In this document: positions 41,567-49,104 of the stretch, piece after piece
Position numbering within the stretch: the first letter of the stretch is position 1
Layout of the letters: the number at the start of each line of letters is the position of its first letter
Source: Paracoccaceae bacterium
GTDB lineage: Bacteria > Pseudomonadota > Alphaproteobacteria > Rhodobacterales > Rhodobacteraceae
NCBI GenBank assembly: GCA_027489355.1
Contig: JAIXZY010000074.1
Coordinates: 1-50,528 of the forward strand
DNA: 50,528 bases
Direction of reading: 5' to 3'
Position numbers and translations under genes: made by a program
The notes under the pieces: generated by a model
What the model was told of the DNA's origin: nothing
The model's input: the letters and a program-made list of their open reading frames with translations, nothing else
Databases searched by the model: none

Positions 41567-42322
41567 ATGACCGAGACGATGAACATCGAGGACTACCTCG
41601 CCCAGGGCGGCGTCCTGACCTCTCCCGGCAACGTGCCGGCGCGCTATCGTGGCGAACTGATGCGGCTGATGTCGTCCTTTGTCGACAGCGAACTGGCGGC
41701 CTCGGCCGGGTTCGCCGGGTCGATCAACTTTGCGCCGGGGATCAAGGAGCGGATCGCCGCCAGCCGGATCACGCTGGAAAAGGCCGACCATGCCGAGCGC
41801 GTGCTGGCCGTGATGGCCGATTTCGGCACCGACACCGCGCGCTATCAGCGTCAGCACGACTGGGCCGCCCGCCTGGGCCGGGATGCCGATTTCGGCTCGA
41901 CCCGCACGGGCGGGGACATGCGGCTGTCGGTGTTCCACTACCCGATCATCGGCTGGGCCGACGCGGTGGTGATGAACGTCCTGATGGGCCTGGCCACGGG
42001 CGTGCAGATGACGGAACTCACCCGCGTCTCCTATGCGCCCCTTGCCGAGGTCTTCCGCGAAATTGCCCCGCGCGAGGCGCGTCATGCCGCGCTGGGGATC
42101 GAAGGGCTGGACCAGCTTGTCGCCACGGACGCGGGCCGCGCAGAAGCGAAAGCCGCCGTCGCCTACTGGCGTCCGCGCGTGGCCGTGACCTTCGGCATCG
42201 CGAACTCGGCCCGCTACGAGACCCAGGCCAAATTCGGCCTGCGCCACGCCACCAACGAGACCCTGCACGCCCGCTGGGATGCGCTGGTCGCGGAAACTCT
42301 TGGGCCGATCGGCCTGAACTGA
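41567..42322 (+). CDS. PaaA-like ferritin-fold protein of the paa operon
   Basis: A 251-residue protein of the phenylacetic-acid catabolic (PaaA/PaaC-like) ferritin fold, placed between paaE and paaZ and starting 7 bp after paaE. Blocks aligned by eye with PaaA are VDSELAASAGF (Glu42), LEKADHAERV (Glu71, His75), SVFHYPIIGWADAVVMN and PREARHAALGIEG (Glu170, His173). The first Glu-His pair is spaced E-x3-H instead of the ExxH of PaaA, so the di-iron site may be altered or lost. It is not part of the E. coli paa operon. It may be an accessory or alternative epoxidase subunit, a second oxygenase, or a regulator of the complex. Its role is unknown. Confidence 0.75.
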   Translation: MTETMNIEDYLAQGGVLTSPGNVPARYRGELMRLMSSFVDSELAASAGFAGSINFAPGIKERIAASRITLEKADHAERVLAVMADFGTDTARYQRQHDWAARLGRDADFGSTRTGGDMRLSVFHYPIIGWADAVVMNVLMGLATGVQMTELTRVSYAPLAEVFREIAPREARHAALGIEGLDQLVATDAGRAEAKAAVAYWRPRVAVTFGIANSARYETQAKFGLRHATNETLHARWDALVAETLGPIGLN

Positions 42323-42365
42323 CCTGCCGGGGGCCTGGCCCCCGCCTAGACCAAGGAAGACTGCC

Positions 42366-44444
42366 ATGACCGCATCGGCCCGCCCCCCGCGCCGGTTGGA
42401 AAGCTTTGTTTCGGGCCGCTGGACCCCCGGCGCCCGTGACGGCCAACCCCTGCTCGACGCCGCGACCGGAGAGGTCGTGGCCACCATCGATTCCACTGGC
42501 ATCGACTTCGCCGCCGCCCTCGCCTACGGCCGCGAGGTGGCGGGGCCGAAGCTGCGGGCCATGTCCTTCCATGACCGGGCCGGGATGCTGAAGGCCTTGG
42601 GCCTGAAGCTGATGGAGCTGAAGGAAGAGTTCTACGCCGAAAGCCTGCACACCGGGGCCACCCGGTCCGACGGCTGGATCGACATCGAGGGCGGGATCGG
42701 CACCATGCTGACCTTCGCCTCGAAGGCGCGGCGGGAACTCCCGAACACCCGCGTCCTCACCGATGGCGAGGTCGAGGTCCTGTCGAAGGACGGCAGCTTC
42801 GTCGCCCAGCACATCCTGCAACCTCTGCAGGGCGTCGCGGTCCACATCAACGCCTTCAACTTCCCCGTCTGGGGGATGCTGGAAAAGATCGCCCCCACCC
42901 TGATCGCGGGCGTCCCCTGCATCGTGAAACCGGCCAGCCAGACCGCCTACCTGACCGAACTGGTCGTGCGGCGGATCATCGAGACCGGCCTGTTGCCGGA
43001 CGGCGCGCTGCAACTGATTTCGGGGTCCGTGGGCGACCTTCTGGACCATGTGACGGGGCAGGACGCGGTGACCTTCACCGGCTCGGCCTGGACGGGGCGG
43101 AAGCTGAAATCGCACAAGGCGGTCATCGAGAATTCCACCCGCTTCACGATGGAGGCGGACAGCCTGAACGCGTCGATCCTTGGCCCGGATGCCGGGCCGG
43201 GGACGGCGGAATTCGACCTTTTCGTCAAGGAAGTCGCCCGCGAGATGACGGCGAAGGCGGGCCAGAAATGCACCGCGATCCGCCGCGTCTTCGTGCCGCG
43301 CGCCCATGTGCAGGCGGTCATCGCCGCGCTTGGCGACCGGCTGGACAAGACCGCCCTCGGCCTGCCGGGGGATGAGGCGACGCGGATGGGTCCCCTGGCC
43401 TCGCTTGACCAGCGCGACGAGGTGCGGGCGCGGATCCGCGACCTGCAAGCTGACGCCGAGATCGTGGCCGGCAACCCCGATCAGGTCCGCGTCGCCTCGG
43501 GCGATGCGGGCGCAGGGGCCTTCCTGAACCCGGTCCTGATGTATTGCGACAAGCCCTTCGCGGCAGGCGCGGTCCATGATGTCGAGGCCTTTGGCCCGGT
43601 CTCGACCGTCATGCCCTATGACGACATTCAGGAAGCCGTGGCGCTGGCGGCCAAGGGTAAGGGCTCTCTGGTGTCGTCGGTCTTCACCGATGACCCGAAG
43701 GTGGCCGAGGCCGCCGTGCTGGGCCTTGCCCCGCATCACGGGCGGGTGCTGATCGGCAACCGGGCGACGGCGAAATCGTCCACGGGTCATGGCTCGCCCC
43801 TGGCCCCACTGGTCCACGGCGGCCCCGGTCGCGCGGGTGGCGGCGAGGAGATGGGCGGGATGCGCGGCGTGAAGCATTACATGCAGCGCACGGCCGTGCA
43901 GGGCAGCCCTCGGTTGCTCTCCGCCGTGACGGGCCGCTGGATCGAAGGCGCGGACGTGCAGCACGGCGTCCACCCCTTCCGCAAGTCGCTGGCAGAACTG
44001 CGCATCGGTGACCAGTTGGTCACGGCGGCCCGGCAGGTGACGCTGGAGGATGTGGAGCATTTCGCCCATTTCACCGGCGACACCTTCTATGCCCACATGG
44101 ACAGCGCGGCGGCCAAGGCGAACCCGTTCTTCGACGACCGCGTGGCGCATGGCTACCTGATCGCGTCCTTCGCGGCGGGCCTCTTCGTGGACCCTGCTCC
44201 CGGTCCGGTCCTGGCGAACTATGGCGTCGACTCCTTACGCTTCCTGACGCCGGTCTACTTCGGCGACACATTGCAAGTCCGCCTGACCTGCAAGGAGATC
44301 AACCCCCGCGCCAATGCCGAACACGGCGAGGTGCGCTGGGATTGCCAGGTCACCAAGCAGACCGGGGCCGTCGTGGCGCAATATGACGTGCTGACCATGG
44401 TGGCCAAGGTCTGGCCGCCCGCCGCTGCCCAGGCGGCGGAGTGA
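42366..44444 (+). CDS. paaZ: Bifunctional oxepin-CoA hydrolase / 3-oxo-5,6-dehydrosuberyl-CoA semialdehyde dehydrogenase
   Basis: A 692-residue fusion close to E. coli PaaZ (681). Residues 1 to about 530 are the aldehyde dehydrogenase, with Glu263 (TMEADSLNAS) and catalytic Cys302 (AKAGQKCTAIRR). The C-terminal MaoC-type hydratase carries Asp572 and His577 (GDTFYAHMD) and the block FFDDRVAHGYLIASFAAGLF. It opens the oxepin-CoA ring and oxidises the resulting aldehyde. The stop overlaps the paaY start. Confidence 0.94.
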   Translation: MTASARPPRRLESFVSGRWTPGARDGQPLLDAATGEVVATIDSTGIDFAAALAYGREVAGPKLRAMSFHDRAGMLKALGLKLMELKEEFYAESLHTGATRSDGWIDIEGGIGTMLTFASKARRELPNTRVLTDGEVEVLSKDGSFVAQHILQPLQGVAVHINAFNFPVWGMLEKIAPTLIAGVPCIVKPASQTAYLTELVVRRIIETGLLPDGALQLISGSVGDLLDHVTGQDAVTFTGSAWTGRKLKSHKAVIENSTRFTMEADSLNASILGPDAGPGTAEFDLFVKEVAREMTAKAGQKCTAIRRVFVPRAHVQAVIAALGDRLDKTALGLPGDEATRMGPLASLDQRDEVRARIRDLQADAEIVAGNPDQVRVASGDAGAGAFLNPVLMYCDKPFAAGAVHDVEAFGPVSTVMPYDDIQEAVALAAKGKGSLVSSVFTDDPKVAEAAVLGLAPHHGRVLIGNRATAKSSTGHGSPLAPLVHGGPGRAGGGEEMGGMRGVKHYMQRTAVQGSPRLLSAVTGRWIEGADVQHGVHPFRKSLAELRIGDQLVTAARQVTLEDVEHFAHFTGDTFYAHMDSAAAKANPFFDDRVAHGYLIASFAAGLFVDPAPGPVLANYGVDSLRFLTPVYFGDTLQVRLTCKEINPRANAEHGEVRWDCQVTKQTGAVVAQYDVLTMVAKVWPPAAAQAAE

Positions 44445-45058
44445 GCGGGCGCATCTACTCCTGGGACGGCATCGTCCCGGTGATCGACCCAACGGCCTTC
44501 GTACACCCCGAGGCCGTGGTGATCGGTGACGTCCTCATCGGCCCGGCCTGCTATGTCGGGCCCGGCGCGGTGTTGCGTGGCGACTTCGGGCGGATCGTGA
44601 TGGAGGTGGGCAGCAACCTGCAGGAAACCTGCGTGGTCCATGCCTTTCCCGGCAAGGATGTGGTGATCGAGGAAGCCGGCCACATCGGCCACGGCGCGGT
44701 GCTGCACGGCTGCCGGATCGGGCGGAACGCGATGGTCGGCATGAACGCCGTGGTGATGGACGAGGCGGTGGTGGGCGCGGACAGTATCGTCGCGGCGCTG
44801 GCCTTCGTGAAGGCGGGCGCGCAGATCCCCCCACGCAGCCTGGCCGTGGGCAGCCCGGCCAAGGTCCTGCGGGAACTGTCCGACGACGAGATCGCCTGGA
44901 AATCGCAGGGCACCGCGATCTACCAGCGCCTCGCCCTGGAAGCCCCGCAGAAACTGCAACCCGCAACGCCGCTGACCGCACCAGAGCCAAACCGCCGCCG
45001 CGCAGAAGCCCCGGCCTATGACCCTAAGGTGTTGGCAGGGCTTGGGCGGTCGCGTTAG
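44441..45058 (+). CDS. paaY: Hexapeptide-repeat thioesterase-like protein PaaY
   Basis: A 205-residue left-handed beta-helix protein (gamma-carbonic-anhydrase-like) with hexapeptide blocks from about 20 to 150 (VIGDVLIGPACYVGPGAVLR, GHIGHGAVLHGCRIGRNAMV). The histidines HAF and HIGHGAVLH probably bind metal. In phenylacetate catabolism PaaY acts as a thioesterase that removes dead-end CoA esters. It starts at a GTG overlapping the paaZ stop (GTGA). The last four bases overlap the end of the convergent toxin-antitoxin gene. Confidence 0.88.
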   Translation: MSGRIYSWDGIVPVIDPTAFVHPEAVVIGDVLIGPACYVGPGAVLRGDFGRIVMEVGSNLQETCVVHAFPGKDVVIEEAGHIGHGAVLHGCRIGRNAMVGMNAVVMDEAVVGADSIVAALAFVKAGAQIPPRSLAVGSPAKVLRELSDDEIAWKSQGTAIYQRLALEAPQKLQPATPLTAPEPNRRRAEAPAYDPKVLAGLGRSR

Positions 45059-45657
45059 TCCGCCAGGTCGTCGAGCGTGACGCCAAGCGCCCCGGCCAGG
45101 GCGCGGAGGGTGGCGACAGAGCCCTGTTTGCGGCCTGTCTCGATCTCGGCCACGGTCACACGGTTGATGCCCGCCAGGTCCGCCAGCGCCGCCTGTGTCA
45201 GCCCGCGCAGGTCCCGGTAGACGCGCAGCGGATTCTCGCCGTTCAGCAGGCGGTTGGCGAGGGCCGCCGGGATCAACTCGTCCTCGCCCGCCGCCAGTGC
45301 GGCGCGGGCGCGGTCATATGCCATAAGGTCCGCAAGGTCCTCGGCCGCCGCCCGCAGCCGGTCGTATTCGTCGCGCGGGATTGTGACCATCTCGTTCATC
45401 TCATCGACCTTCATAAATGCCGCCGCGGGCCCCATCCCCAGCACGGCAAGGACAGTTCCCTGGTCGTCCATGATCACCCGCCAGTCGCCCACGCGCAGGC
45501 GGATGCCGCTTCGCCCCTGGAGCGCCTTGACATTGTTGGCCTGAGACGCCGGGTCCATCGCATAGGCTTCGATCTTCTGGCGGATCAGCCCGGCCGTGTT
45601 GGTCGGCATCCGGCGCAGCGCGCGGATGGCGGCCTTCGTGTAGCTGATCTGCTGCAT
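45055..45657 (-). CDS. RelE-like toxin fused to a HigA-like antitoxin
   Basis: A single 200-residue reading frame. Residues 1-81 are a RelE/ParE-type toxin (ISYTKAAIRALRRMPTN, LRVGDWRVIMDDQGTVLAVL). From about residue 87 an antitoxin begins (MVTIPRDEYDRLRAAAEDLA), ending in an XRE helix-turn-helix (GLTQAALADLAGINRVTVAE). These are normally two genes. An in-frame ATG at 45399 (Met87) has AAGG eight bases upstream and could yield free antitoxin. Palindromes just upstream are likely operators. It sits between paaY and paaR and is unrelated to phenylacetate breakdown, so it is a probable insertion into the cluster. Whether the fused toxin is active is unknown. Confidence 0.8.
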   Translation of the reverse strand: MQQISYTKAAIRALRRMPTNTAGLIRQKIEAYAMDPASQANNVKALQGRSGIRLRVGDWRVIMDDQGTVLAVLGMGPAAAFMKVDEMNEMVTIPRDEYDRLRAAAEDLADLMAYDRARAALAAGEDELIPAALANRLLNGENPLRVYRDLRGLTQAALADLAGINRVTVAEIETGRKQGSVATLRALAGALGVTLDDLAD

Positions 45658-45659
45658 GA

Positions 45660-45669
45660 TGTAGCTACA
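45660..45669. promoter_or_regulatory. Palindrome at the toxin-antitoxin start
   Basis: TGTAGCTACA is a perfect ten-base palindrome that ends three bases upstream of the fusion gene's ATG (45657, minus strand). It shares the TGTAGC core with the inverted repeat at 45698-45716. Two such sites are a usual layout for autoregulation by an XRE antitoxin. Confidence 0.6.
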
Positions 45670-45697
45670 CGCTACGCCGCATCGGAAATCAATCGGA

Positions 45698-45716
45698 ATG
45701 TAGCGGATAGCTACAT
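45698..45716. promoter_or_regulatory. Inverted repeat, second candidate toxin-antitoxin operator
   Basis: ATGTAGC (45698-45704) and GCTACAT (45710-45716) are perfect seven-base arms around a five-base spacer, in the 64-bp spacer between the fusion gene and the end of paaR. This stretch is AT-richer than the flanking genes. Confidence 0.6.
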
Positions 45717-45721
45717 CGGAC

Positions 45722-46321
45722 CTAGCGGACGGCCTTGATCCCTTCCAGGATCAGCGTCGTCGCCACATCCGCGTAATCCTCGCGGCTGATGCGGCCGCCG
45801 TCGCGGAACCACATGTAGACCCAGTTCATCATGCCGAAAAGCGACATGGTCACCGGCATAAGAAGCGGACGCTCCTTGGTGTTCAGCCCCGGATTGACCT
45901 GGTCCAGCACCGCCGAGAACCGGCGCACTATGCGGCGCTCTACCCCGGTGATCTCGGCCTTCTGCTCATCCGACAGGGCCGAGGTCGCGTTCAGCTGCAC
46001 CTTGTGCTGGTTGTCCGCGCCCCGGTAATTCTCCAGCACCGCGCCGACCAGCTTGCGCAACCGCTGCTCGGGCAGAAGCGAGGGGTCGTCGGCCTCCTCG
46101 ATCGCCGCATCCAGCCCCTCCAGATGCGTCATGATGATCGCGAAGATCAGCGCGTCCTTGCTGGGGTAATAGTGGTAAAGCAGCGCCTTCGACACCTGCG
46201 CCACCGTGGCGATCTGGGACATGGAGGCTTTCTCCATCCCCTGGTCCGCAAAGACCTGTGCCGCGTGGTCCAGAATGACGCGCTGCTTTTCCTCGAAGTC
46301 CGCTGCCCGTGTCCGAGCCAT
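45722..46321 (-). CDS. paaR: TetR-family regulator of phenylacetate genes, PaaR-like
   Basis: A 199-residue TetR protein with an N-terminal helix-turn-helix (ILDHAAQVFADQGMEKASMS, VAQVSKALLYHYYPSKDALI) and a helical ligand domain. PaaR of other Proteobacteria represses paa genes and responds to phenylacetyl-CoA. Three palindromes GACCG-nn-CGGTC in front of paa genes, one 75 bp upstream of this gene, fit it as their regulator. The gene lies downstream of paaK in the same direction. The specific name rests on context; the family call is certain. Confidence 0.8.
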   Translation of the reverse strand: MARTRAADFEEKQRVILDHAAQVFADQGMEKASMSQIATVAQVSKALLYHYYPSKDALIFAIIMTHLEGLDAAIEEADDPSLLPEQRLRKLVGAVLENYRGADNQHKVQLNATSALSDEQKAEITGVERRIVRRFSAVLDQVNPGLNTKERPLLMPVTMSLFGMMNWVYMWFRDGGRISREDYADVATTLILEGIKAVR

Positions 46322-46395
46322 GATGTGCTTCCTGACGCTGCCGATGAGAAAGGGGCATCGCTGCCCCTTCTAAAGCAAGCATATGTTTGTGTCAC

Positions 46396-46409
46396 TGACC
46401 GGACGGTCA
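46396..46409. promoter_or_regulatory. PaaR-type operator upstream of paaR
   Basis: TGACCG-GA-CGGTCA is a perfect six-base inverted repeat with a two-base spacer. It overlaps the paaK stop codon and lies 75 bp upstream of the paaR ATG, so paaR probably has its own autoregulated promoter here. Confidence 0.7.
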
Positions 46410-47717
46410 GCCTTTGGGCCGGTTGTCCACGACGCGCTTGGCCTTGCCTTCGGAACGGGCAATTGCATTCGGATCGGTCACATTGATGCGCGTCGACACG
46501 CCGACGATGGCCTTGATATGGTGCGCCAGTTCCTTGGCCGACTTGGCACGGGCGTCCGCGTCCACCTGGTCGGGGGCGCATTCGACATGGACGGTCATGT
46601 TGTCCATCCGGCCTTCGCGGGCAAGCTCGATCTGGAAATGCGGGGCCAGGCCCTTGCACTTCAGGATCTGCTCTTCGATCTGGGTCGGGAAGACGTTCAC
46701 GCCGCGCAGGATGATCATGTCGTCGCTGCGGCCGGTGATCTTCTCGATCCGGCGCATCGACCGCGCGGTCCCCGGCAGAAGGCGGGTCAGGTCGCGGGTG
46801 CGGTAGCGCACCATCGGCAGGCCTTCCTTGGTCAGCGTGGTGAAGACTAGCTCGCCCATCTCGCCGTCGGGCAGGACCTCGCCCGTCACCGGATCGATGA
46901 TTTCCGGATAGAAGTGGTCTTCCCAGATGTGCAACCCGTCCTTAGTCTCCACGCATTCCTGCGCGACGCCGGGACCCATGATTTCCGACAGCCCGTAGAT
47001 GTCGACGGCGTGCATGTCGAAGGCCTCTTCGATCTCTTGCCGCATCGCGTTGGTCCAGGGCTCGGCCCCGAAGATCCCGACCTTCAGCGAGGACTGGCGC
47101 GGGTCCAGGCCCTGGCGGCGGAACTCGTCCAGGATCGACAGCATGTAGCTGGGCGTGACCATGATGATCTGCGGCTGGAAGTCGGTGATCAGCGACACCT
47201 GGCGCTCCGTCTGCCCGCCAGAGATCGGGACCACGGTGCAGCCCAGCCGTTCCGCCCCGTAATGCGCGCCAAGCCCGCCGGTGAACAGGCCATAGCCATA
47301 GGCGTTGTGCAGCATGTCGCCCGGACGGCCGCCGGCGGCGCGGATCGACCGCGCGATCAGGTTCGCCCAGACGTCGATGTCATTCCCCGTATAGCCCACC
47401 ACCGTCGGCTTGCCCGTGGTGCCCGAGGAACCATGCACCCGCACCAGCTTGTTCCGCGGCACGGCGAACATCCCGAAGGGATAGGTGTCGCGCAGGTCCT
47501 GCTTGTAGGTGAAGGGGAACTTGGCGATGTCCTTCAGGGTCTTCAGCTCTTCGGGGTGGACATCGTTCTCGATGAAGCGGTTGCGGTAGAAGGGCGAGTT
47601 TTCATAGGCGTGCTTCAGCGACCGCTTCATGCGGTGGAACTGCAGCGCCTCGATCTCGTCGCGCGAGGCGATCTCGATCGGGTCCAGGTCCTGTTTGCGG
47701 GGGGTTAGGTCTTCCAT
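46407..47717 (-). CDS. paaK: Phenylacetate-CoA ligase
   Basis: A 436-residue AMP-forming ligase (E. coli PaaK has 437). It has the ATP-binding loop VRVHGSSGTTGKPTVVGYT, the acyl pocket region AYGYGLFTGGLGAHYG, and DIYGLSEIMGPGVA, followed by the C-terminal domain with GRSDDMIILRGVNVFP. It activates phenylacetate to phenylacetyl-CoA, the first committed step. GGGAGG lies six bases upstream of the chosen ATG. It follows paaI by 29 bp in the leftward operon paaG-paaI-paaK. Confidence 0.95.
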   Translation of the reverse strand: MEDLTPRKQDLDPIEIASRDEIEALQFHRMKRSLKHAYENSPFYRNRFIENDVHPEELKTLKDIAKFPFTYKQDLRDTYPFGMFAVPRNKLVRVHGSSGTTGKPTVVGYTGNDIDVWANLIARSIRAAGGRPGDMLHNAYGYGLFTGGLGAHYGAERLGCTVVPISGGQTERQVSLITDFQPQIIMVTPSYMLSILDEFRRQGLDPRQSSLKVGIFGAEPWTNAMRQEIEEAFDMHAVDIYGLSEIMGPGVAQECVETKDGLHIWEDHFYPEIIDPVTGEVLPDGEMGELVFTTLTKEGLPMVRYRTRDLTRLLPGTARSMRRIEKITGRSDDMIILRGVNVFPTQIEEQILKCKGLAPHFQIELAREGRMDNMTVHVECAPDQVDADARAKSAKELAHHIKAIVGVSTRINVTDPNAIARSEGKAKRVVDNRPKG

Positions 47718-47746
47718 GATGTCCTCCCTCGGGAATGGTAAGCCGG

Positions 47747-48196
47747 TCAGCCGTCGACCGGAAGATGGGTGCCCTTGACGGTGCGCGAATGGCCGCGGAA
47801 CTCGGCGACGTGGACGCCGTCCTGGTTGGTGATGCGCACGTCGTAGATGCCGGACCGGCCGTGGCGCGACACCTCGCGCGCGGTAGCGGTCAGGCGGTCG
47901 CCGATGCGGACCGGCTTCAGATACGAGACCGAGCAGTGCTGGCCGACCACGACGTCGTTGTAGCTGTTGCAGGCGAAGGCAAAGGCGCTGTCGGCCAGGG
48001 TGAAGATATAGCCGCCGTGGCAGTTGCCGTGGCCGTTCGACATCTCCTCGGTCACGGTCATCGACAGGGTGGCCAGGCCCGGGGCGATCAGGTCCAGCGC
48101 CATGCCCAGGCGCTGGCTGGCGCTGTCGCCGTTCCACATCGCGGCGGCCGAGGCTTCGGCGATCTCTTGCGGGGTCATCTGGGAAACGGGTTTCAT
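47747..48196 (-). CDS. paaI: Hotdog-fold acyl-CoA thioesterase PaaI
   Basis: A 149-residue thioesterase. The hotdog motif NGHGNCHGGYIFTLADSAFA contains the catalytic Asp. It hydrolyses ring-hydroxylated phenylacetyl-CoA, releasing CoA trapped in dead-end products. Its start overlaps the paaG stop (ATGA), so it is co-translated with paaG. Confidence 0.93.
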   Translation of the reverse strand: MKPVSQMTPQEIAEASAAAMWNGDSASQRLGMALDLIAPGLATLSMTVTEEMSNGHGNCHGGYIFTLADSAFAFACNSYNDVVVGQHCSVSYLKPVRIGDRLTATAREVSRHGRSGIYDVRITNQDGVHVAEFRGHSRTVKGTHLPVDG

Positions 48197-48987
48197 TTGC
48201 CGCTGAACCGTGCCGGGCGCTTTTCCAGGAAGGCGGTCACGCCCTCGGCGTAATCGGCGCTGCGGCCTGCCTGCTGTTGCAGGTCGCGCTCCATGTCGAG
48301 CTGCTGGTCGAGGCTGTTCGTGGCCGCGGCCTGGATCAGCCGCTTGGTCAGCCCAAGGCCCAGCGTCGGCCCGGCCGCCAGCGATTCGGCCAGCTTCGAC
48401 GCCTCGGCCATCAGGTCGGCGTCCTCGACCGCCTTCCAGATCAGGCCCCAGTCGGCGGCCTTTTCGGCCATCAGGGGTTCCGCCGTCAGCGCCAGCGCCT
48501 TGGCGCGCGGCTCGCCCAGGATGCGGGAGAGCGACCAGGTGCCGCCGGCGTCGGGGACAAGGCCGATCTTGGCGAAGGCCTGGATAAACTTGGCGGATTT
48601 CGCCGCCAGCACGATGTCGCAGGCGAAGGCGATGTTCGCCCCGGCACCCGCCGCCACGCCGTTCACCGCGCAGATCACCGGCTTCTCCAGCTGGCGAATC
48701 AGGCGCAGCGTCGGGTTGTAGAAGGTTTCCAGCGTCTTGCCCAAATCCGGGGCCGGTCCGCCCTTGCGCGGATCGCGGTCGCCCAGGTCCTGTCCCGCGC
48801 AGAAGCCGCGCCCCGCGCCGGTCAGCAGGACGGCGCGCACCTCGGCTGCGTCATGCGCCCGCTGGATCTGCGCTCGCAGGGCCAGGTGCATCTCTTCATT
48901 GAAGGAATTCAGCTTGTCCGGCCGGTTCAGGGTCAGGCGCAGGACGCCTGCCTCAAGGCTGGCAAGGACGGTTTCGGATGTGGTCAT
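48193..48987 (-). CDS. paaG: 1,2-epoxyphenylacetyl-CoA isomerase
   Basis: A 264-residue crotonase-fold enzyme. Oxyanion-hole segments are GFCAGQDLGDRD and NGVAAGAGANIA; Asp146 is in AKIGLVPDAGGTW. The end GRSADYAEGVTAFLEKRPARF matches PaaG, which turns the epoxide into oxepin-CoA. The ATG at 48987 has a GGGGAG site upstream; an in-frame ATG at 49041 adds 18 unrelated residues. It is the first gene of the leftward operon, divergent from paaN. Confidence 0.93.
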   Translation of the reverse strand: MTTSETVLASLEAGVLRLTLNRPDKLNSFNEEMHLALRAQIQRAHDAAEVRAVLLTGAGRGFCAGQDLGDRDPRKGGPAPDLGKTLETFYNPTLRLIRQLEKPVICAVNGVAAGAGANIAFACDIVLAAKSAKFIQAFAKIGLVPDAGGTWSLSRILGEPRAKALALTAEPLMAEKAADWGLIWKAVEDADLMAEASKLAESLAAGPTLGLGLTKRLIQAAATNSLDQQLDMERDLQQQAGRSADYAEGVTAFLEKRPARFSGK

Positions 48988-49046
48988 GGTCGTCTCCCCC
49001 GTCCGCACCATCTGCCGGACGCCGTGAAAAAGGTCTTGCATAAACC

Positions 49047-49058
49047 GACCGGCCGGTC
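49047..49058. promoter_or_regulatory. PaaR-type operator between paaG and paaN
   Basis: GACCGGCCGGTC is a perfect 12-base palindrome with the same arms as the sites at 36455 and 46396. It lies 59 bp upstream of paaG and 46 bp upstream of paaN, so one protein could control both directions. Confidence 0.75.
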
Positions 49059-49104
49059 AATGATAAAACCCGTCGGGGAGGAGAGCCCCCGGCAGGAGGA
49101 CATC

